Below, piece by piece: positions 6,724-14,455 of a stretch of 20,645 nt of DNA; the stretch's first letter is position 1; every line of letters begins with the position of its first letter. The notes under the pieces were generated by a model, which was given only the letters and a program-made list of their open reading frames with translations, did not search any database and was not told the DNA's origin. Where the stretch lies: the NCBI GenBank assembly GCA_905215805.1, contig CAJMRL010000031.1, positions 1 through 20,645 on the forward strand, written 5' to 3'. The translations under genes were made by a program, and so were the position numbers. The DNA is from an uncultured bacterium (lineage in GTDB: Bacteria; Bacillota; Clostridia; UBA1381).

Positions 6724-8919
6724 GTGACTGTTGCCGATTCAGACGGCAATGTCCAGAACGGACGTGCATGGTCGGACGTGCTTGCTCTTAACGCCGGAAA
6801 CCATCAGCGCAGTATATACTCCAATTTCTATATACTGACCAAGGACGGCTTTGAATACCAGTTTAACTCAAACGGTATGCAGCCTTACGGATTTGCATTC
6901 TATGCAAATAACAGAGGCTTTTTGCTGGACAGATTTAACCAGTATACAGATTACGGCATTCTGCATAACCTACAGTCGTTTGCTCATTCATTCTACAGCT
7001 TTGGCGAAAGCGACTCGGTAGGCGCTGCTCCGCAGTATATGGAAGTGGATTCAAACGGTAATCCGGTAATTATAGATGGTAAGGTTTATAATACAAGCGT
7101 ACTTCCAAATTATACTCCGACACATGGTGAAAAAGACCATAACCATAAGATTTTCTTTAATGAGGTTGAGAAAAATAATCCGGTTTTAACCGCTTATACT
7201 ACCTCAGGTAAGCTTGCTGATGATGAGTCAATAACTCAAAAATCAACTGATTTAAATATAACTCCTACATATACAGGCTTGGGAGTTCAGGCAGATATCA
7301 TAGACGGTATTAACTACGGTACAAAGGGTGTCGGAGGTTACTTTACGTTTAAGGTTTCAAATGAACAGCTTTCAAAGGTTCAGGGAAGCTCATATAATAT
7401 AACACTGGATTTCAGCGGTTATGAGCTTGATAATAATGACAAACCTGTTCTAAACGATGACGGAACATGGAAAAAAAGCACCGGTGACATGAAGGACAAT
7501 GAGAAAAATAATATCGTTGTATTATCAACGTTTATCAATAATTACGGTAGCTACACAATTACGTGGGACGGAAAGGACAATTACGGTAATGACGTTCCGG
7601 AGGGTACTTACGGCAGTAAAGAAAGCAACATTGTTTCATCATATCTTGAATTAGGTACTGTTCATTTTCCTATAGCGGACGTTGAACGTGCACCGCAGGG
7701 CATTAAGGTTAAAATGCTTAATGAAGACATACCAGGCTTAGATGAACACATGGGAAAAGATTTTGTTTACTATAACAACGATGGTACAGCTCAGACTACG
7801 CCCGAATATTTTATAGGCAGAGATGAGGGAAATTATCCGTCAAAAATTGCCGATGGTTTAAATACAACGTCAGGTATATCTACTAATTTTGACGATAAAA
7901 CTAAACCCGGTGCATTGGTCATGGGCGACTATGATGAATATGATTCAAAAAATGCGGACAATATATCGGAGGCGCAAAAAGCTTACGGAAACTATTGTGC
8001 TATTGACCTTGCTTCGCGTTACGCTACAAAGATAGAAGGCTCGCTGATTATAGGAGTGCATGATTCATCAAAAGCTGAATCGCTTGCGGCAGTATCATTT
8101 GTAGCAGCAAATGACAGTACTAAATTTACAGATGATAATACATTTGATAACTCTCATATACTCGATATGGAAGCAGTCAGTCCTGAAAAGAAGTATACGG
8201 GCGCAACAGGTCTCGATACTATATATGGAAATACGATTTCTACCGGATTTATTGCGGATATAGTACCGGGAAATAAAACCTTTAATTGGGTAGAATGGGA
8301 AATCACTATTCCGGTATCTAAAAAAGCAAAAGCGGCATATATAAAGATACCAGCGGGTATAGACCAAGACTCAGGCAATTACATTGATGAAATGCAGATC
8401 TCGCTTATGGAATTGTTCGGCGAGGAAGCGTTTGACCAAGATGTATCATTATCTATAGACGGTGACATTGAGGATTTGGGAAGCGACCCGAATGCGGGAG
8501 AATTTCCGGAGGAGCAAACCTATACTTCAACAGAGGAATTCGACAGTACGGATTCAAATATTATAAATTGGAATACAAGTATTAATGTTTCTTCGATCTT
8601 ATCTGATGCTGATACTGTTAAGGTAAATAAAGGAAATATATATAAAATACAGAATAGTGATTACAGCACTCTTAAGCTGAACCTTCGTTATAAATTCAAC
8701 GACGAGCAACCCGACACAACAAAAATAAGCGGAGATGCACAGTATTCATACGGTCTTGTAATTGATAATATATATGCGCCCGGCGCTTTGGCAATAGCTA
8801 CATTTACAAATGAAGAACCAAATTCGGATTCTGATATAATAACTGAAGAAAATGGAAATCTCAATGCAGATAGTACAGAGGACTACCATAATAACAGTGA
8901 ATACAACACCGTAAACTGA
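6724..8919 (+). CDS. secreted protein, C-terminal part (about 731 residues)
   Basis: This is the same frame as the N-terminal part. Sense resumes at 6637 after TAG; the GTG at 6724 is only the first possible start and has no clear RBS. It includes WDVTVADSDG, SNFYILTKDGFEYQF, GFAFYANNRGFLLDRF and a FlgD-like Ig motif (ITWDGKDNYGNDVPEGTYG near 7558). A long region rich in Asp, Asn and Thr ends in an acidic tail. FlgD-Ig-like modules are common as spacers in secreted proteins. No anchor is seen at the C-terminus, and there is no signal peptide if translated alone. Confidence 0.55.
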   Translation: MTVADSDGNVQNGRAWSDVLALNAGNHQRSIYSNFYILTKDGFEYQFNSNGMQPYGFAFYANNRGFLLDRFNQYTDYGILHNLQSFAHSFYSFGESDSVGAAPQYMEVDSNGNPVIIDGKVYNTSVLPNYTPTHGEKDHNHKIFFNEVEKNNPVLTAYTTSGKLADDESITQKSTDLNITPTYTGLGVQADIIDGINYGTKGVGGYFTFKVSNEQLSKVQGSSYNITLDFSGYELDNNDKPVLNDDGTWKKSTGDMKDNEKNNIVVLSTFINNYGSYTITWDGKDNYGNDVPEGTYGSKESNIVSSYLELGTVHFPIADVERAPQGIKVKMLNEDIPGLDEHMGKDFVYYNNDGTAQTTPEYFIGRDEGNYPSKIADGLNTTSGISTNFDDKTKPGALVMGDYDEYDSKNADNISEAQKAYGNYCAIDLASRYATKIEGSLIIGVHDSSKAESLAAVSFVAANDSTKFTDDNTFDNSHILDMEAVSPEKKYTGATGLDTIYGNTISTGFIADIVPGNKTFNWVEWEITIPVSKKAKAAYIKIPAGIDQDSGNYIDEMQISLMELFGEEAFDQDVSLSIDGDIEDLGSDPNAGEFPEEQTYTSTEEFDSTDSNIINWNTSINVSSILSDADTVKVNKGNIYKIQNSDYSTLKLNLRYKFNDEQPDTTKISGDAQYSYGLVIDNIYAPGALAIATFTNEEPNSDSDIITEENGNLNADSTEDYHNNSEYNTVN

Positions 8920-8947
8920 CCCCAAATCAGCAAGGAGGAGATATAAT

Positions 8948-9133
8948 ATGAAGAATTTTATAAAGCCTGAAATAGAAATTCTCCTGTTTGACGAAGAGGA
9001 GATAATGGCTGACACGAGCACTGTAGATGCTAATTATGCAGCAAGACAGCTTAACGAGTATATGTTTGAGGAGAAGAATGTAAACTCAACAACAACTGTA
9101 AAAATACAGGATATTCAGGTTCAGGGAGAGTAA
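8948..9133 (+). CDS. small acidic protein, 61 residues, unknown function
   Basis: AAGGAGGAG at 8932-8940, 9 bases before ATG 8948, is one of the strongest ribosome-binding sites in the window. The gene follows the large secreted-protein gene by 28 bp and precedes two hairpins, so the two are likely co-transcribed. The sequence begins MKNFIKPEIEILLFDEEEIM, then a Ser/Thr-rich middle, and ends TVKIQDIQVQGE. It is strongly acidic and has no Cys, signal peptide or membrane segment. From memory, short proteins starting MKK-Y-x-KPEIE are common in gut Clostridia, often as unnamed hypothetical peptides. A leader-like N-terminus (KPEIEI...FDEEE) would fit a RiPP precursor or a cell-surface accessory, but no maturation enzyme is nearby. 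Reality of the gene is likely; function is unknown. Confidence 0.75.
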   Translation: MKNFIKPEIEILLFDEEEIMADTSTVDANYAARQLNEYMFEEKNVNSTTTVKIQDIQVQGE

Positions 9134-9138
9134 TATAT

Positions 9139-9180
9139 AGCAGTACGGCAAGGCGCAGGCTTTGTCGTACTGCTTATTTA
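9139..9180 (+). terminator. hairpin after the small protein gene
   Basis: A 13-bp stem with one G-U joins AGCAGTACGGCAA (9139-9151) and TTGTCGTACTGCT (9162-9174). The following TATTTA is a weak U-tract. Confidence 0.7.
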
Positions 9181-9207
9181 TAGGATAAAAAAATATGAAT
9201 TTACACA

Positions 9208-9239
9208 GCCGTCCATTATACAAATGAGGCGGCATTTTT
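9208..9239 (+). terminator. second intrinsic terminator
   Basis: GCCGTCCAT (9208-9216) pairs with ATGAGGCGGC (9224-9233) with one bulged A, followed by ATTTTT. With the preceding hairpin it forms a tandem terminator. The stretch 9240-9390 after it is A+T-rich. It should hold the promoter of the next gene, but no convincing -35/-10 pair could be fixed (TATAAT at 9319-9324 lacks a good -35). Confidence 0.75.
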
Positions 9240-9401
9240 AATGTAAAAATTTATAAAAACTTTAAATTTGTTTATAAAATCTTTATAATTATGTTATACA
9301 ATATTTATAGGGTAAAGATATAATATATTTGTAAGGTACCTTAAAGGGAATCAAATCCCGTGTAATACATCGGAATTTAACCGGGGAAAGGAATGATTAA
9401 T

Positions 9402-10343
9402 ATGAAGAAGCAAAGAGCGGCATTGATCGCGGCGGCAGCCGGAGTATGCGTATTCACAACGGCGGCGTTTGCGAATTACAGTACATCAAACGGCTATGAC
9501 AGCCTTAAAAAATCATTGTGGGGAGTTATGGAGTCAAAGAACTTCACAGCGGATTTTAATGTAGCAATGCGCTTTGACGGAAACGATGAAGATTCAATGC
9601 AGTCGCATTATGAATTTGACGCTGACGGAAAGAAGAGCTACTCAAAGAATTCAGGCGTTAACTTCAACGGCAGCGAATACGGCTATGAACGCTGGGAGGA
9701 TGCGTCAAAAAGCGTGAGCGCTCAAGAGGACGGAACATATCTTGTTTTTGACAACACAGATTACGGCTTCGGTTCAATGCTTGAGGGCTTCGGAGGAAAT
9801 GAGGAGTCCGGCAGAAAGGTATTCAGATTTCTTGAGCTTTGCGCCGATACGGTCATAGGCGACCTCAGAAATAATGTGAACTACATCGGCGAAGAGGACG
9901 GAAAGCCTAAATATAATGTGAGCCTTACGTCCGTTCAGATACCGGAAATCATAAATACGGGTCTTTCGGCTATGGTTGCAGTAAGCAACGCTAATGTCGA
10001 GTATGTCAACGAAGACGGAACAGAGGATCTTGACGCAGTCATGAATACAATGGTTGACGCATATGTTGACAGTATAAACGGTGAGTTCAGCCTTAACGAT
10101 GACGGAACATTTAATAACGGAACGCTTAAAGTAGCCTTTGTTGCGACAGACAGATCGGGCGCGGAGCATACGCTTGAGTTTGAATGCGGAGCGGCATTCA
10201 GCAATTACGGCACAACTGATCCTCAAACTATAGACCTCAGTCAGATAGACAGCTCAAAGGTAGAGTATGTAAATTATGAGGATACAGAATATACAGTAGA
10301 CGACGGAGAAACAGTAGAAATCAATGTGCAGGAAGCGCAGTAA
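9402..10343 (+). CDS. secreted protein of unknown function beside ABC/two-component genes
   Basis: The start is ATG 9402 because GAAAGGA (9386-9392) lies 9 bases upstream; the ATG at 9393 abuts it with no spacing. The product has 313 residues. It has a signal peptide (MKKQRAALIAAAAGVCVFTT, cleavage after AAFA near residue 24) and no lipobox Cys at the cleavage site. The mature part starts NYSTSNGYDSLKKSLW and alternates beta-strands with acidic turns (NFTADFNVAMRFDGNDEDS). It ends in an acidic segment. The overall pattern resembles a secreted beta-rich ligand-binding or membrane-associated sensor fold, but I do not recognise a named family. It is 108 bp upstream of the ABC transporter genes on the same strand, separated by one hairpin without a U-tract. 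A link to envelope sensing is inferred from position only. Confidence 0.8.
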   Translation: MKKQRAALIAAAAGVCVFTTAAFANYSTSNGYDSLKKSLWGVMESKNFTADFNVAMRFDGNDEDSMQSHYEFDADGKKSYSKNSGVNFNGSEYGYERWEDASKSVSAQEDGTYLVFDNTDYGFGSMLEGFGGNEESGRKVFRFLELCADTVIGDLRNNVNYIGEEDGKPKYNVSLTSVQIPEIINTGLSAMVAVSNANVEYVNEDGTEDLDAVMNTMVDAYVDSINGEFSLNDDGTFNNGTLKVAFVATDRSGAEHTLEFECGAAFSNYGTTDPQTIDLSQIDSSKVEYVNYEDTEYTVDDGETVEINVQEAQ

Positions 10344-10372
10344 ATTTTACGGATAAAAGGGTAGGTGCAAAT

Positions 10373-10398
10373 ACAGGGACTGCTTAGGCAGCCCCTGT
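10373..10398 (+). terminator. intergenic hairpin, possible attenuator or processing site
   Basis: ACAGGGACTGC pairs with GCAGCCCCTGT around TTAG, with one A-C mismatch. CCTCCTTAAATATTT follows rather than a U-run, so termination would be weak. Partial readthrough from the secreted-protein gene into the ABC genes is plausible. Confidence 0.5.
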
Positions 10399-10451
10399 CC
10401 TCCTTAAATATTTCATAAAATTTAAGAGCATCCGTTCGGAAAGGAGAAGAA

Positions 10452-11171
10452 ATGCTTACAATAAACAATCTAACAAAGCTGTATAAAAACAGCCGCGGAA
10501 TAAAAAATATAACCATGGATATAGCTGACGGAGATGTGGTCGGACTTTTGGGACCGAACGGCTCCGGAAAAACCACACTCATGAAGGCAATATTAGGTCT
10601 TATACGTCCCGACAGCGGAGAGATAAAGGTATTCGGTCTCAACAGTGAGGAAGGGCATGAGGAGATAATGCGGCGCACGGGAGCGCTTATCGAATCTCCC
10701 GCGATCTACCGTGAGATGAGCGCGTATAGGAATATGGTTCTCGCCTCAAAGGGACGCCGTGACAAGGATGAGATTATGCGGCTGCTGAAAATGGTGCGGC
10801 TTTATGATTACAGAAACGACAAGGCAGGACGTTTTTCGCTTGGAATGAAGCAGCGTTTGGGACTTGCGGAGGCATTTCTCGGGAATCCGGATCTTGTGGT
10901 GCTTGACGAGCCTGTAAACGGCTTGGATATAGAGGGCGTTATGGAGGTAAGAGAGCTGATATTAAAGATGGCGAAGGAAAGAGGCACGACATTTATCATA
11001 TCGAGCCATATAGCCTCTGAAATAGAGAAGACCTGCAATAAAGCGGCGATAATCTATGACGGAGAGCTTGTAAAATATGATACGGTAAAGAATCTGACAG
11101 CTTTAACGCCGTCTCTTGAGGACAGCTTTTTGGAAATAATAAAGGAATACAGAGGAGAAGTGGAGCTATGA
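10452..11171 (+). CDS. ABC transporter ATP-binding protein (BcrA/lantibiotic-immunity type)
   Basis: This cytoplasmic ATPase of 239 residues powers the adjacent ABC-2 permease. Visible motifs: Walker A GPNGSGKTT (34-42), Glu81 at the Q-loop position (GALIESPAIY, as in the bacitracin/lantibiotic subgroup), signature FSLGMKQR (128-135), Walker B LVVLDEP with catalytic Glu (about 148-154), D-loop NGLD, H-loop His186 in ISSHIAS. AAGGAG at 10441-10446 sits 5 bases before the ATG. The stop overlaps the next start (ATGA at 11168), a sign of translational coupling. In relatives such pairs export or displace peptide antibiotics from the membrane; the actual substrate here is unknown. Confidence 0.93.
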   Translation: MLTINNLTKLYKNSRGIKNITMDIADGDVVGLLGPNGSGKTTLMKAILGLIRPDSGEIKVFGLNSEEGHEEIMRRTGALIESPAIYREMSAYRNMVLASKGRRDKDEIMRLLKMVRLYDYRNDKAGRFSLGMKQRLGLAEAFLGNPDLVVLDEPVNGLDIEGVMEVRELILKMAKERGTTFIISSHIASEIEKTCNKAAIIYDGELVKYDTVKNLTALTPSLEDSFLEIIKEYRGEVEL

Positions 11172-11911
11172 ATACATATTTGATCAATGTGGAAAAAGAG
11201 TTTTATAAGCTCAGGAGCAGGAAAAAATATTTTGTTTTTTTGATCATAGCCGCGGCAGTGGTTGCGGTACGCGCATTGGGGACGGTGCTCATAGCAAAGC
11301 TTACTGACGGAAGCGTGACGCTTAACGGCAATATAGCTCTTGAAATGCTCCGCTTTTTAGCTGAGATACTTGTTCCCATCATAATATTCATGGCGGCGGC
11401 GGACCTTTTCTCAACTCAAATGAGAGAAGATACCTTAAAAGCGGATCTTATACGTCCGGTCACGAGACTGAAGCTGCTTTTGGCAAAGGTAACAGCCATT
11501 ATGCTCATGAGCGCGCTGTATTTCGGAGTATTCTTTATAGTATGCGTAATAACGCAGCTTATCACCGGAAGCTCCTTTAGATTCGTCCCTCACTCGCTTT
11601 TGGCATACTTGCTTGATTTGATACCGCTTATAAATATAGCGCTTATGGCGGTGCTGATAAATTTGATAGCGGCGAGTCCGTCTATGGCGATGGTGCTTTG
11701 CCTGGCGGTGTATGTGGTCATGAAATATTTCAGCTACTATGTTTCGGGCGTGGGACAAATGCTTTTTACTTCCTATGCGCTTTGGCATAACCTGTGGATA
11801 GGATCTATAATGCCGTTTTCCGCTATGATAGGAAAATTAGGGATTTTGTTTGGAAGTATGTTGATTTTATTTTCTGTTTCGTATATAATATTTGATAGAA
11901 AAGATATTTAA
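11168..11911 (+). CDS. ABC-2 type transporter permease
   Basis: This membrane protein has 247 residues and about six predicted helices: roughly 18-40, 63-83, 100-128, 145-168, 172-192 and 218-241. A cytosolic N-terminus rich in Lys/Arg (KEFYKLRSRKKY) is typical of BcrB/LanE-G-like ABC-2 permeases. Segment TQMREDTLKADLIRPVTRLK is the usual cytoplasmic elbow between helices 2 and 3. It overlaps the ATPase gene by 4 bp and ends just before the kinase gene, so the four genes form one operon. No extracytoplasmic BceB-like loop is present, so it is not a classical BceAB flux sensor. Confidence 0.88.
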   Translation: MNTYLINVEKEFYKLRSRKKYFVFLIIAAAVVAVRALGTVLIAKLTDGSVTLNGNIALEMLRFLAEILVPIIIFMAAADLFSTQMREDTLKADLIRPVTRLKLLLAKVTAIMLMSALYFGVFFIVCVITQLITGSSFRFVPHSLLAYLLDLIPLINIALMAVLINLIAASPSMAMVLCLAVYVVMKYFSYYVSGVGQMLFTSYALWHNLWIGSIMPFSAMIGKLGILFGSMLILFSVSYIIFDRKDI

Positions 11912-11925
11912 AAATGGAGAATAAT

Positions 11926-13107
11926 ATGAAGATACGCAAATACTTTGGGTTCTATAATATAATAATGCTGATAACGCCTATTATTTTAATAGGCGTTGTT
12001 TCAGTTATTTTTTTGCTGCTTTTTATAATGCGGTTTCCTGTAGAGGAAATGTATGTAAGGCGGACGGAGCTTATAAATCCGGCGGTGCTGGTGCGGGCAA
12101 TAGGAGCGTTTTTTGCGGCGCATCCCAAGGCTGTGATATATGTGATCATATGGCTGGGGCTGTGCATCGCAGTTACGGCAATCACTACGACTATTGCGAC
12201 AAAAAGCATGTCAAGAAGAATAGAGCAGTCAATAAATGAGCTTACCGGAGCAGTGGAAAAGATAAGAAGGGGAGATTTGTCCTTTGAGATAATGGGCAGC
12301 TATTTGGATGAGATAAATAAGCTTTGTATAGGCTTTGATGATATGAAAAAATCGCTCATTGCCGCGAACGCACGCGAGGCGCATATGAATAAGGAGAGAA
12401 TAATGCTTATAGCAAATATATCTCATGATCTCAAAACTCCTATAACAGCGATAAGAGGATATATAGACGCTATAAATGACGGCTTGGCGAATACTCCGCA
12501 AAAGCTAAACAGCTATCTTAACATTATAAAATCAAAAACAAAAACTATAGAAAATCTGGTAAGCAATCTGTCGATGTTTTCACGTCTGGAGCTTTCGGGA
12601 ATGGAGTTTTCGTTTGAGACAGGAGAAATGAATGATCTGCTTTATGAAATAGCCGAGGATTACAGGGCAACGCTTTCCGAATACGGTATTGAACTGGTCA
12701 CGGAATTTTGCAGCGAAGACACAACGGTCAGCATTGATTATGAAAAAATGCAGCGGGTCTTTGTTAATATTATAGAAAATTCAATAAAATACAAGTGTGA
12801 CGACAGCAATAGTCTGAAAATAAAAAGCGTATGTGAGGGAAAGGGCGTTTTTGTATATATTGAGGATGACGGGATAGGTCTTGATGGAGAGGAGCTTGAA
12901 AGAGTATTCGACAGCTTCTACCGCGCGGATGAGGCGAGGACATCCAAAATCAAAGGAAACGGACTTGGTCTGGGCATTGCCAAGCAGATAGTTGAAAAGC
13001 ACGGCGGAAAAATATGGCTTAAGAGCGAGGGTAAAAACAAAGGAACTACCGCGGTAGTTTATATTCCCCGAAACAAATCGGCAAAGCTGCCAAAAACAGC
13101 GCAGTGA
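11926..13107 (+). CDS. two-component sensor histidine kinase
   Basis: The start is placed at ATG 11926 (GGAG at 11917-11920) rather than the in-frame ATG 11914, which lacks an RBS; the product has 393 residues. TM1 spans about 11-35 and TM2 about 69-92, enclosing an extracytoplasmic loop of only about 33 residues. That points to sensing in or near the membrane, or through a partner. HAMP lies at about 92-145. The HisKA H-box SHDLKTP has His167. The N-box is NIIENSIKY, the G1-box DDGIGLDG, followed by FDSFYRAD and GNGLGLGIAKQIVEKHGG (G2). All catalytic boxes look intact. It probably reports peptide or envelope stress to the regulator that overlaps its end. Confidence 0.95.
   Translation: MKIRKYFGFYNIIMLITPIILIGVVSVIFLLLFIMRFPVEEMYVRRTELINPAVLVRAIGAFFAAHPKAVIYVIIWLGLCIAVTAITTTIATKSMSRRIEQSINELTGAVEKIRRGDLSFEIMGSYLDEINKLCIGFDDMKKSLIAANAREAHMNKERIMLIANISHDLKTPITAIRGYIDAINDGLANTPQKLNSYLNIIKSKTKTIENLVSNLSMFSRLELSGMEFSFETGEMNDLLYEIAEDYRATLSEYGIELVTEFCSEDTTVSIDYEKMQRVFVNIIENSIKYKCDDSNSLKIKSVCEGKGVFVYIEDDGIGLDGEELERVFDSFYRADEARTSKIKGNGLGLGIAKQIVEKHGGKIWLKSEGKNKGTTAVVYIPRNKSAKLPKTAQ
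11973..11997 (+). other. perfect 11-bp hairpin inside the kinase coding start
   Basis: AACGCCTATTA (11973-11983), a TTT loop and TAATAGGCGTT (11987-11997) lie over codons 16-24 of the kinase. A TTATTTTTTT run follows about 10 bases later. This could slow or partly stop transcription between the transporter and kinase genes, but the U-run is not adjacent. Confidence 0.6.
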
Positions 13108-13118
13108 AAGGAGAGCTT

Positions 13119-13793
13119 ATGAAGAAAATACTTATAGTTGAGGATGACAGATCGATCGCGGAATTGGAGAGAGATTACCTTGAAATAAACGGATTTAAAT
13201 GCGATATTGAGGAGCGCGGAACAAAAGGGCTTGAAGCGGCGCTTAATAATGATTATGATCTGCTTATACTCGATATCATGCTGCCCGGAATGGACGGATT
13301 TGAAATGCTGTCGGAAATAAGGAAAAAGAAGCAGACGCCTGTTATTTTTCTGAGTGCAAAAAGTGATGATATCGATAAAATAAGAGGCTTGGGACTGGGT
13401 GCGGACGATTATATGACAAAGCCGTTCAGCCCGAATGAGCTTGTGGCAAGGGTTAAGGCGCATATCCAAAGACATGATATTCTTACCAATCAGAACGAAC
13501 AGGTCATACGTATAAAGTCTATGGAAATAGACACCGATGCACGAAGTGTGACAGTAGGCGGGGAGAATGTGAATCTGACTGCAAAGGAATATGACCTGCT
13601 GCTGTTTCTGGCGCAGAATCCTAACCGCGCATTCTCAAAGGAGCATCTTTTCGACCGCGTATGGGGACTTGACGCGCTGGGCGATGTGTCGACTGTTGCA
13701 GTGCATATACAAAGGATACGCGAAAAGCTCGGCATAAAGGGCGAGAAATATATTGATACTGTATGGGGAGTAGGATACCGTATGCCGAAATAA
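13119..13793 (+). CDS. OmpR-family response regulator
   Basis: The start is ATG 13119 with AAAGGAGAG at 13107-13115; the upstream in-frame GTG at 13104 overlaps the RBS. The product has 224 residues. The receiver domain (1-115) has the acidic pair Glu8-Asp9/Asp10, phosphoacceptor Asp52 in LLILDIMLPGMDG, Ser at FLSAKSD and Lys in TKPFSPNEL. The C-terminal winged helix (about 130-224) shows LTAKEYDLLLFLAQNPNRAF, VWG, VDTVAVHIQRIREKLG-like recognition helix and TVWGVGYRM. It is the partner of the kinase gene just upstream and probably controls this operon. I see no obvious direct-repeat operator upstream of 9402 or 10452. Confidence 0.95.
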   Translation: MKKILIVEDDRSIAELERDYLEINGFKCDIEERGTKGLEAALNNDYDLLILDIMLPGMDGFEMLSEIRKKKQTPVIFLSAKSDDIDKIRGLGLGADDYMTKPFSPNELVARVKAHIQRHDILTNQNEQVIRIKSMEIDTDARSVTVGGENVNLTAKEYDLLLFLAQNPNRAFSKEHLFDRVWGLDALGDVSTVAVHIQRIREKLGIKGEKYIDTVWGVGYRMPK

Positions 13794-13836
13794 AAATAAC
13801 CGTTCTCCGGTAATTCATAGGGAGAACGGTTATTTT
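13793..13836. terminator. bidirectional terminator between convergent units
   Basis: A perfect 16-bp inverted repeat, AAAATAACCGTTCTCC (13793-13808) and GGAGAACGGTTATTTT (13821-13836), has a 12-base loop. A-rich and T-rich flanks let it end both the response-regulator operon (plus) and the DUF2442 operon (minus). Confidence 0.9.
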
Positions 13837-13902
13837 AATGAAAGAAAATATGGTTATGAAACAAAGATTTTTATACCACTATATCAATACAATATGATTT
13901 TA

Positions 13903-14142
13903 TCAAACTGCAACAGACAATTCAAACAATTCATGAGGAGCAATATCCTGCCCATTTCGCCATTCAATAGTACTTCCGCATGGGCGAACAGCTTTAAAAA
14001 TCTCAATATCTTTCAGTTCACCGAACCAATTTCCTTTTATATATGGAGTTACATCAAATTTCTTTTTCTCTCCGGTTTCATAGGTTATTATAACATTATA
14101 ATCTTCTACCGGCTTTACATCTATAACTTTAGGATATCTCAT
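13903..14142 (-). CDS. DUF2442 domain protein
   Basis: This is a 79-residue protein matching the DUF2442 pattern: MRYPKVIDVKPVEDYNVIIT, a Lys-rich turn (TGEKKKFDVTPYI), GNWFGELKD, then F-x-x-V-R-P-x-G-S-T-I-E-W and QDIAPHELFE near the C-terminus. A GGGGGTG ribosome-binding site lies 9 bases before the ATG. It is the second gene of a two-gene unit, 20 bp after the DUF4160 gene. The DUF4160-DUF2442 pairing is widespread and has been suggested to be a toxin-antitoxin-like or defence-related pair; the biochemical function is not established. No DNA-binding motif is obvious in this protein. Confidence 0.9.
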   Translation of the reverse strand: MRYPKVIDVKPVEDYNVIITYETGEKKKFDVTPYIKGNWFGELKDIEIFKAVRPCGSTIEWRNGQDIAPHELFELSVAV

Positions 14143-14162
14143 AATTTATACACCCCCGTTTA

Positions 14163-14429
14163 TCAGCGCAGCGGATCTATTTTAAAATATCCGTCGCCTG
14201 CTGAAAGCAGTTTCCAATTTGCATATAAATCTTCTTTATGAATCTGAACCCACGCAACCAACAGATTAAGCTTTGCCCTCGGAAATTCTCCTTCAATAAC
14301 ATTTCCTTCCAGATCCATAGCCACTTCATTATCTTGATATTCTGCATGAATATGAGGTATGTTGTGTTTACCGCCCTTCTCATTATACATTCTAACAATA
14401 ATACCAAAAAATACACTTAATGTAGGAAT
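14163..14429 (-). CDS. DUF4160 domain protein, probable ATT start codon
   Basis: An internal ATG at 14390 gives 75 residues (MYNEKGGKHNIPHIHAEYQ...), but the family normally begins MP-x-(I/L)-S-x-F-x-G-I-I-x-R-M-Y. The frame upstream of that ATG encodes exactly IPTLSVFFGIIVRMY. The first codon of this segment is ATT at 14427-14429. AGGAGG lies at 14439-14444, 9 bases away, and no ATG, GTG or TTG lies between. ATT is thus the best start, giving 88 residues. Conserved features include His and Asp/Glu residues in HNIPHIHAEYQDNEV, EGEFPRAKLNLLVAWVQIHKEDLYANW and FKIDPL. It is first in the operon with the DUF2442 gene. Function is unproven; a mutated ATG is an alternative to a real ATT start. Confidence 0.85.
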   Translation of the reverse strand: MPTLSVFFGIIVRMYNEKGGKHNIPHIHAEYQDNEVAMDLEGNVIEGEFPRAKLNLLVAWVQIHKEDLYANWKLLSAGDGYFKIDPLR

Positions 14430-14455
14430 ATAGCCACACCTCCTATTTCAGTTAT

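Larger units (their letters stand above)
4966..8919 (+). pseudogene. very large secreted protein gene with one in-frame TAG
   Basis: A single frame of 1317 codons runs from ATG 4966 (AGAAAGGGG at 4952-4960) to TGA 8917. It is interrupted only by TAG at 6634-6636 (codon 557), in the context LAQ-stop-DLLTGNEEQL. Sense continues directly afterwards without a shift. The product would have a signal peptide (cleavage near Ala27), an N-terminal region with YVYAQKGETVYFGSSV, a Ser/Val/Asp repeat, a beta-sandwich-like pair of domains before the stop and a long C-terminal half after it. I see no LPXTG, SLH, CW-binding or C-terminal membrane anchor, so it would be released or held by partners. Function is not recognised; large clostridial adhesin-like or glycan-binding proteins look similar in general style. 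The stop is one base from TGG (Trp) and one from CAG (Gln). It may be a pseudogene, a sequencing error or a recoded codon. Confidence 0.75.

Noticed and set aside
9261..9330. Promoter for the secreted-protein gene at 9402
   Set aside because: Several TATAAT-like strings occur in A+T-rich sequence, but none has a convincing -35 at 16-18 bp.
14177..14416. Minus-strand frame starting MYFLVLLLECIMRR overlapping the DUF4160 gene
   Set aside because: It is out of frame with the family motifs; the true DUF4160 frame explains the region.
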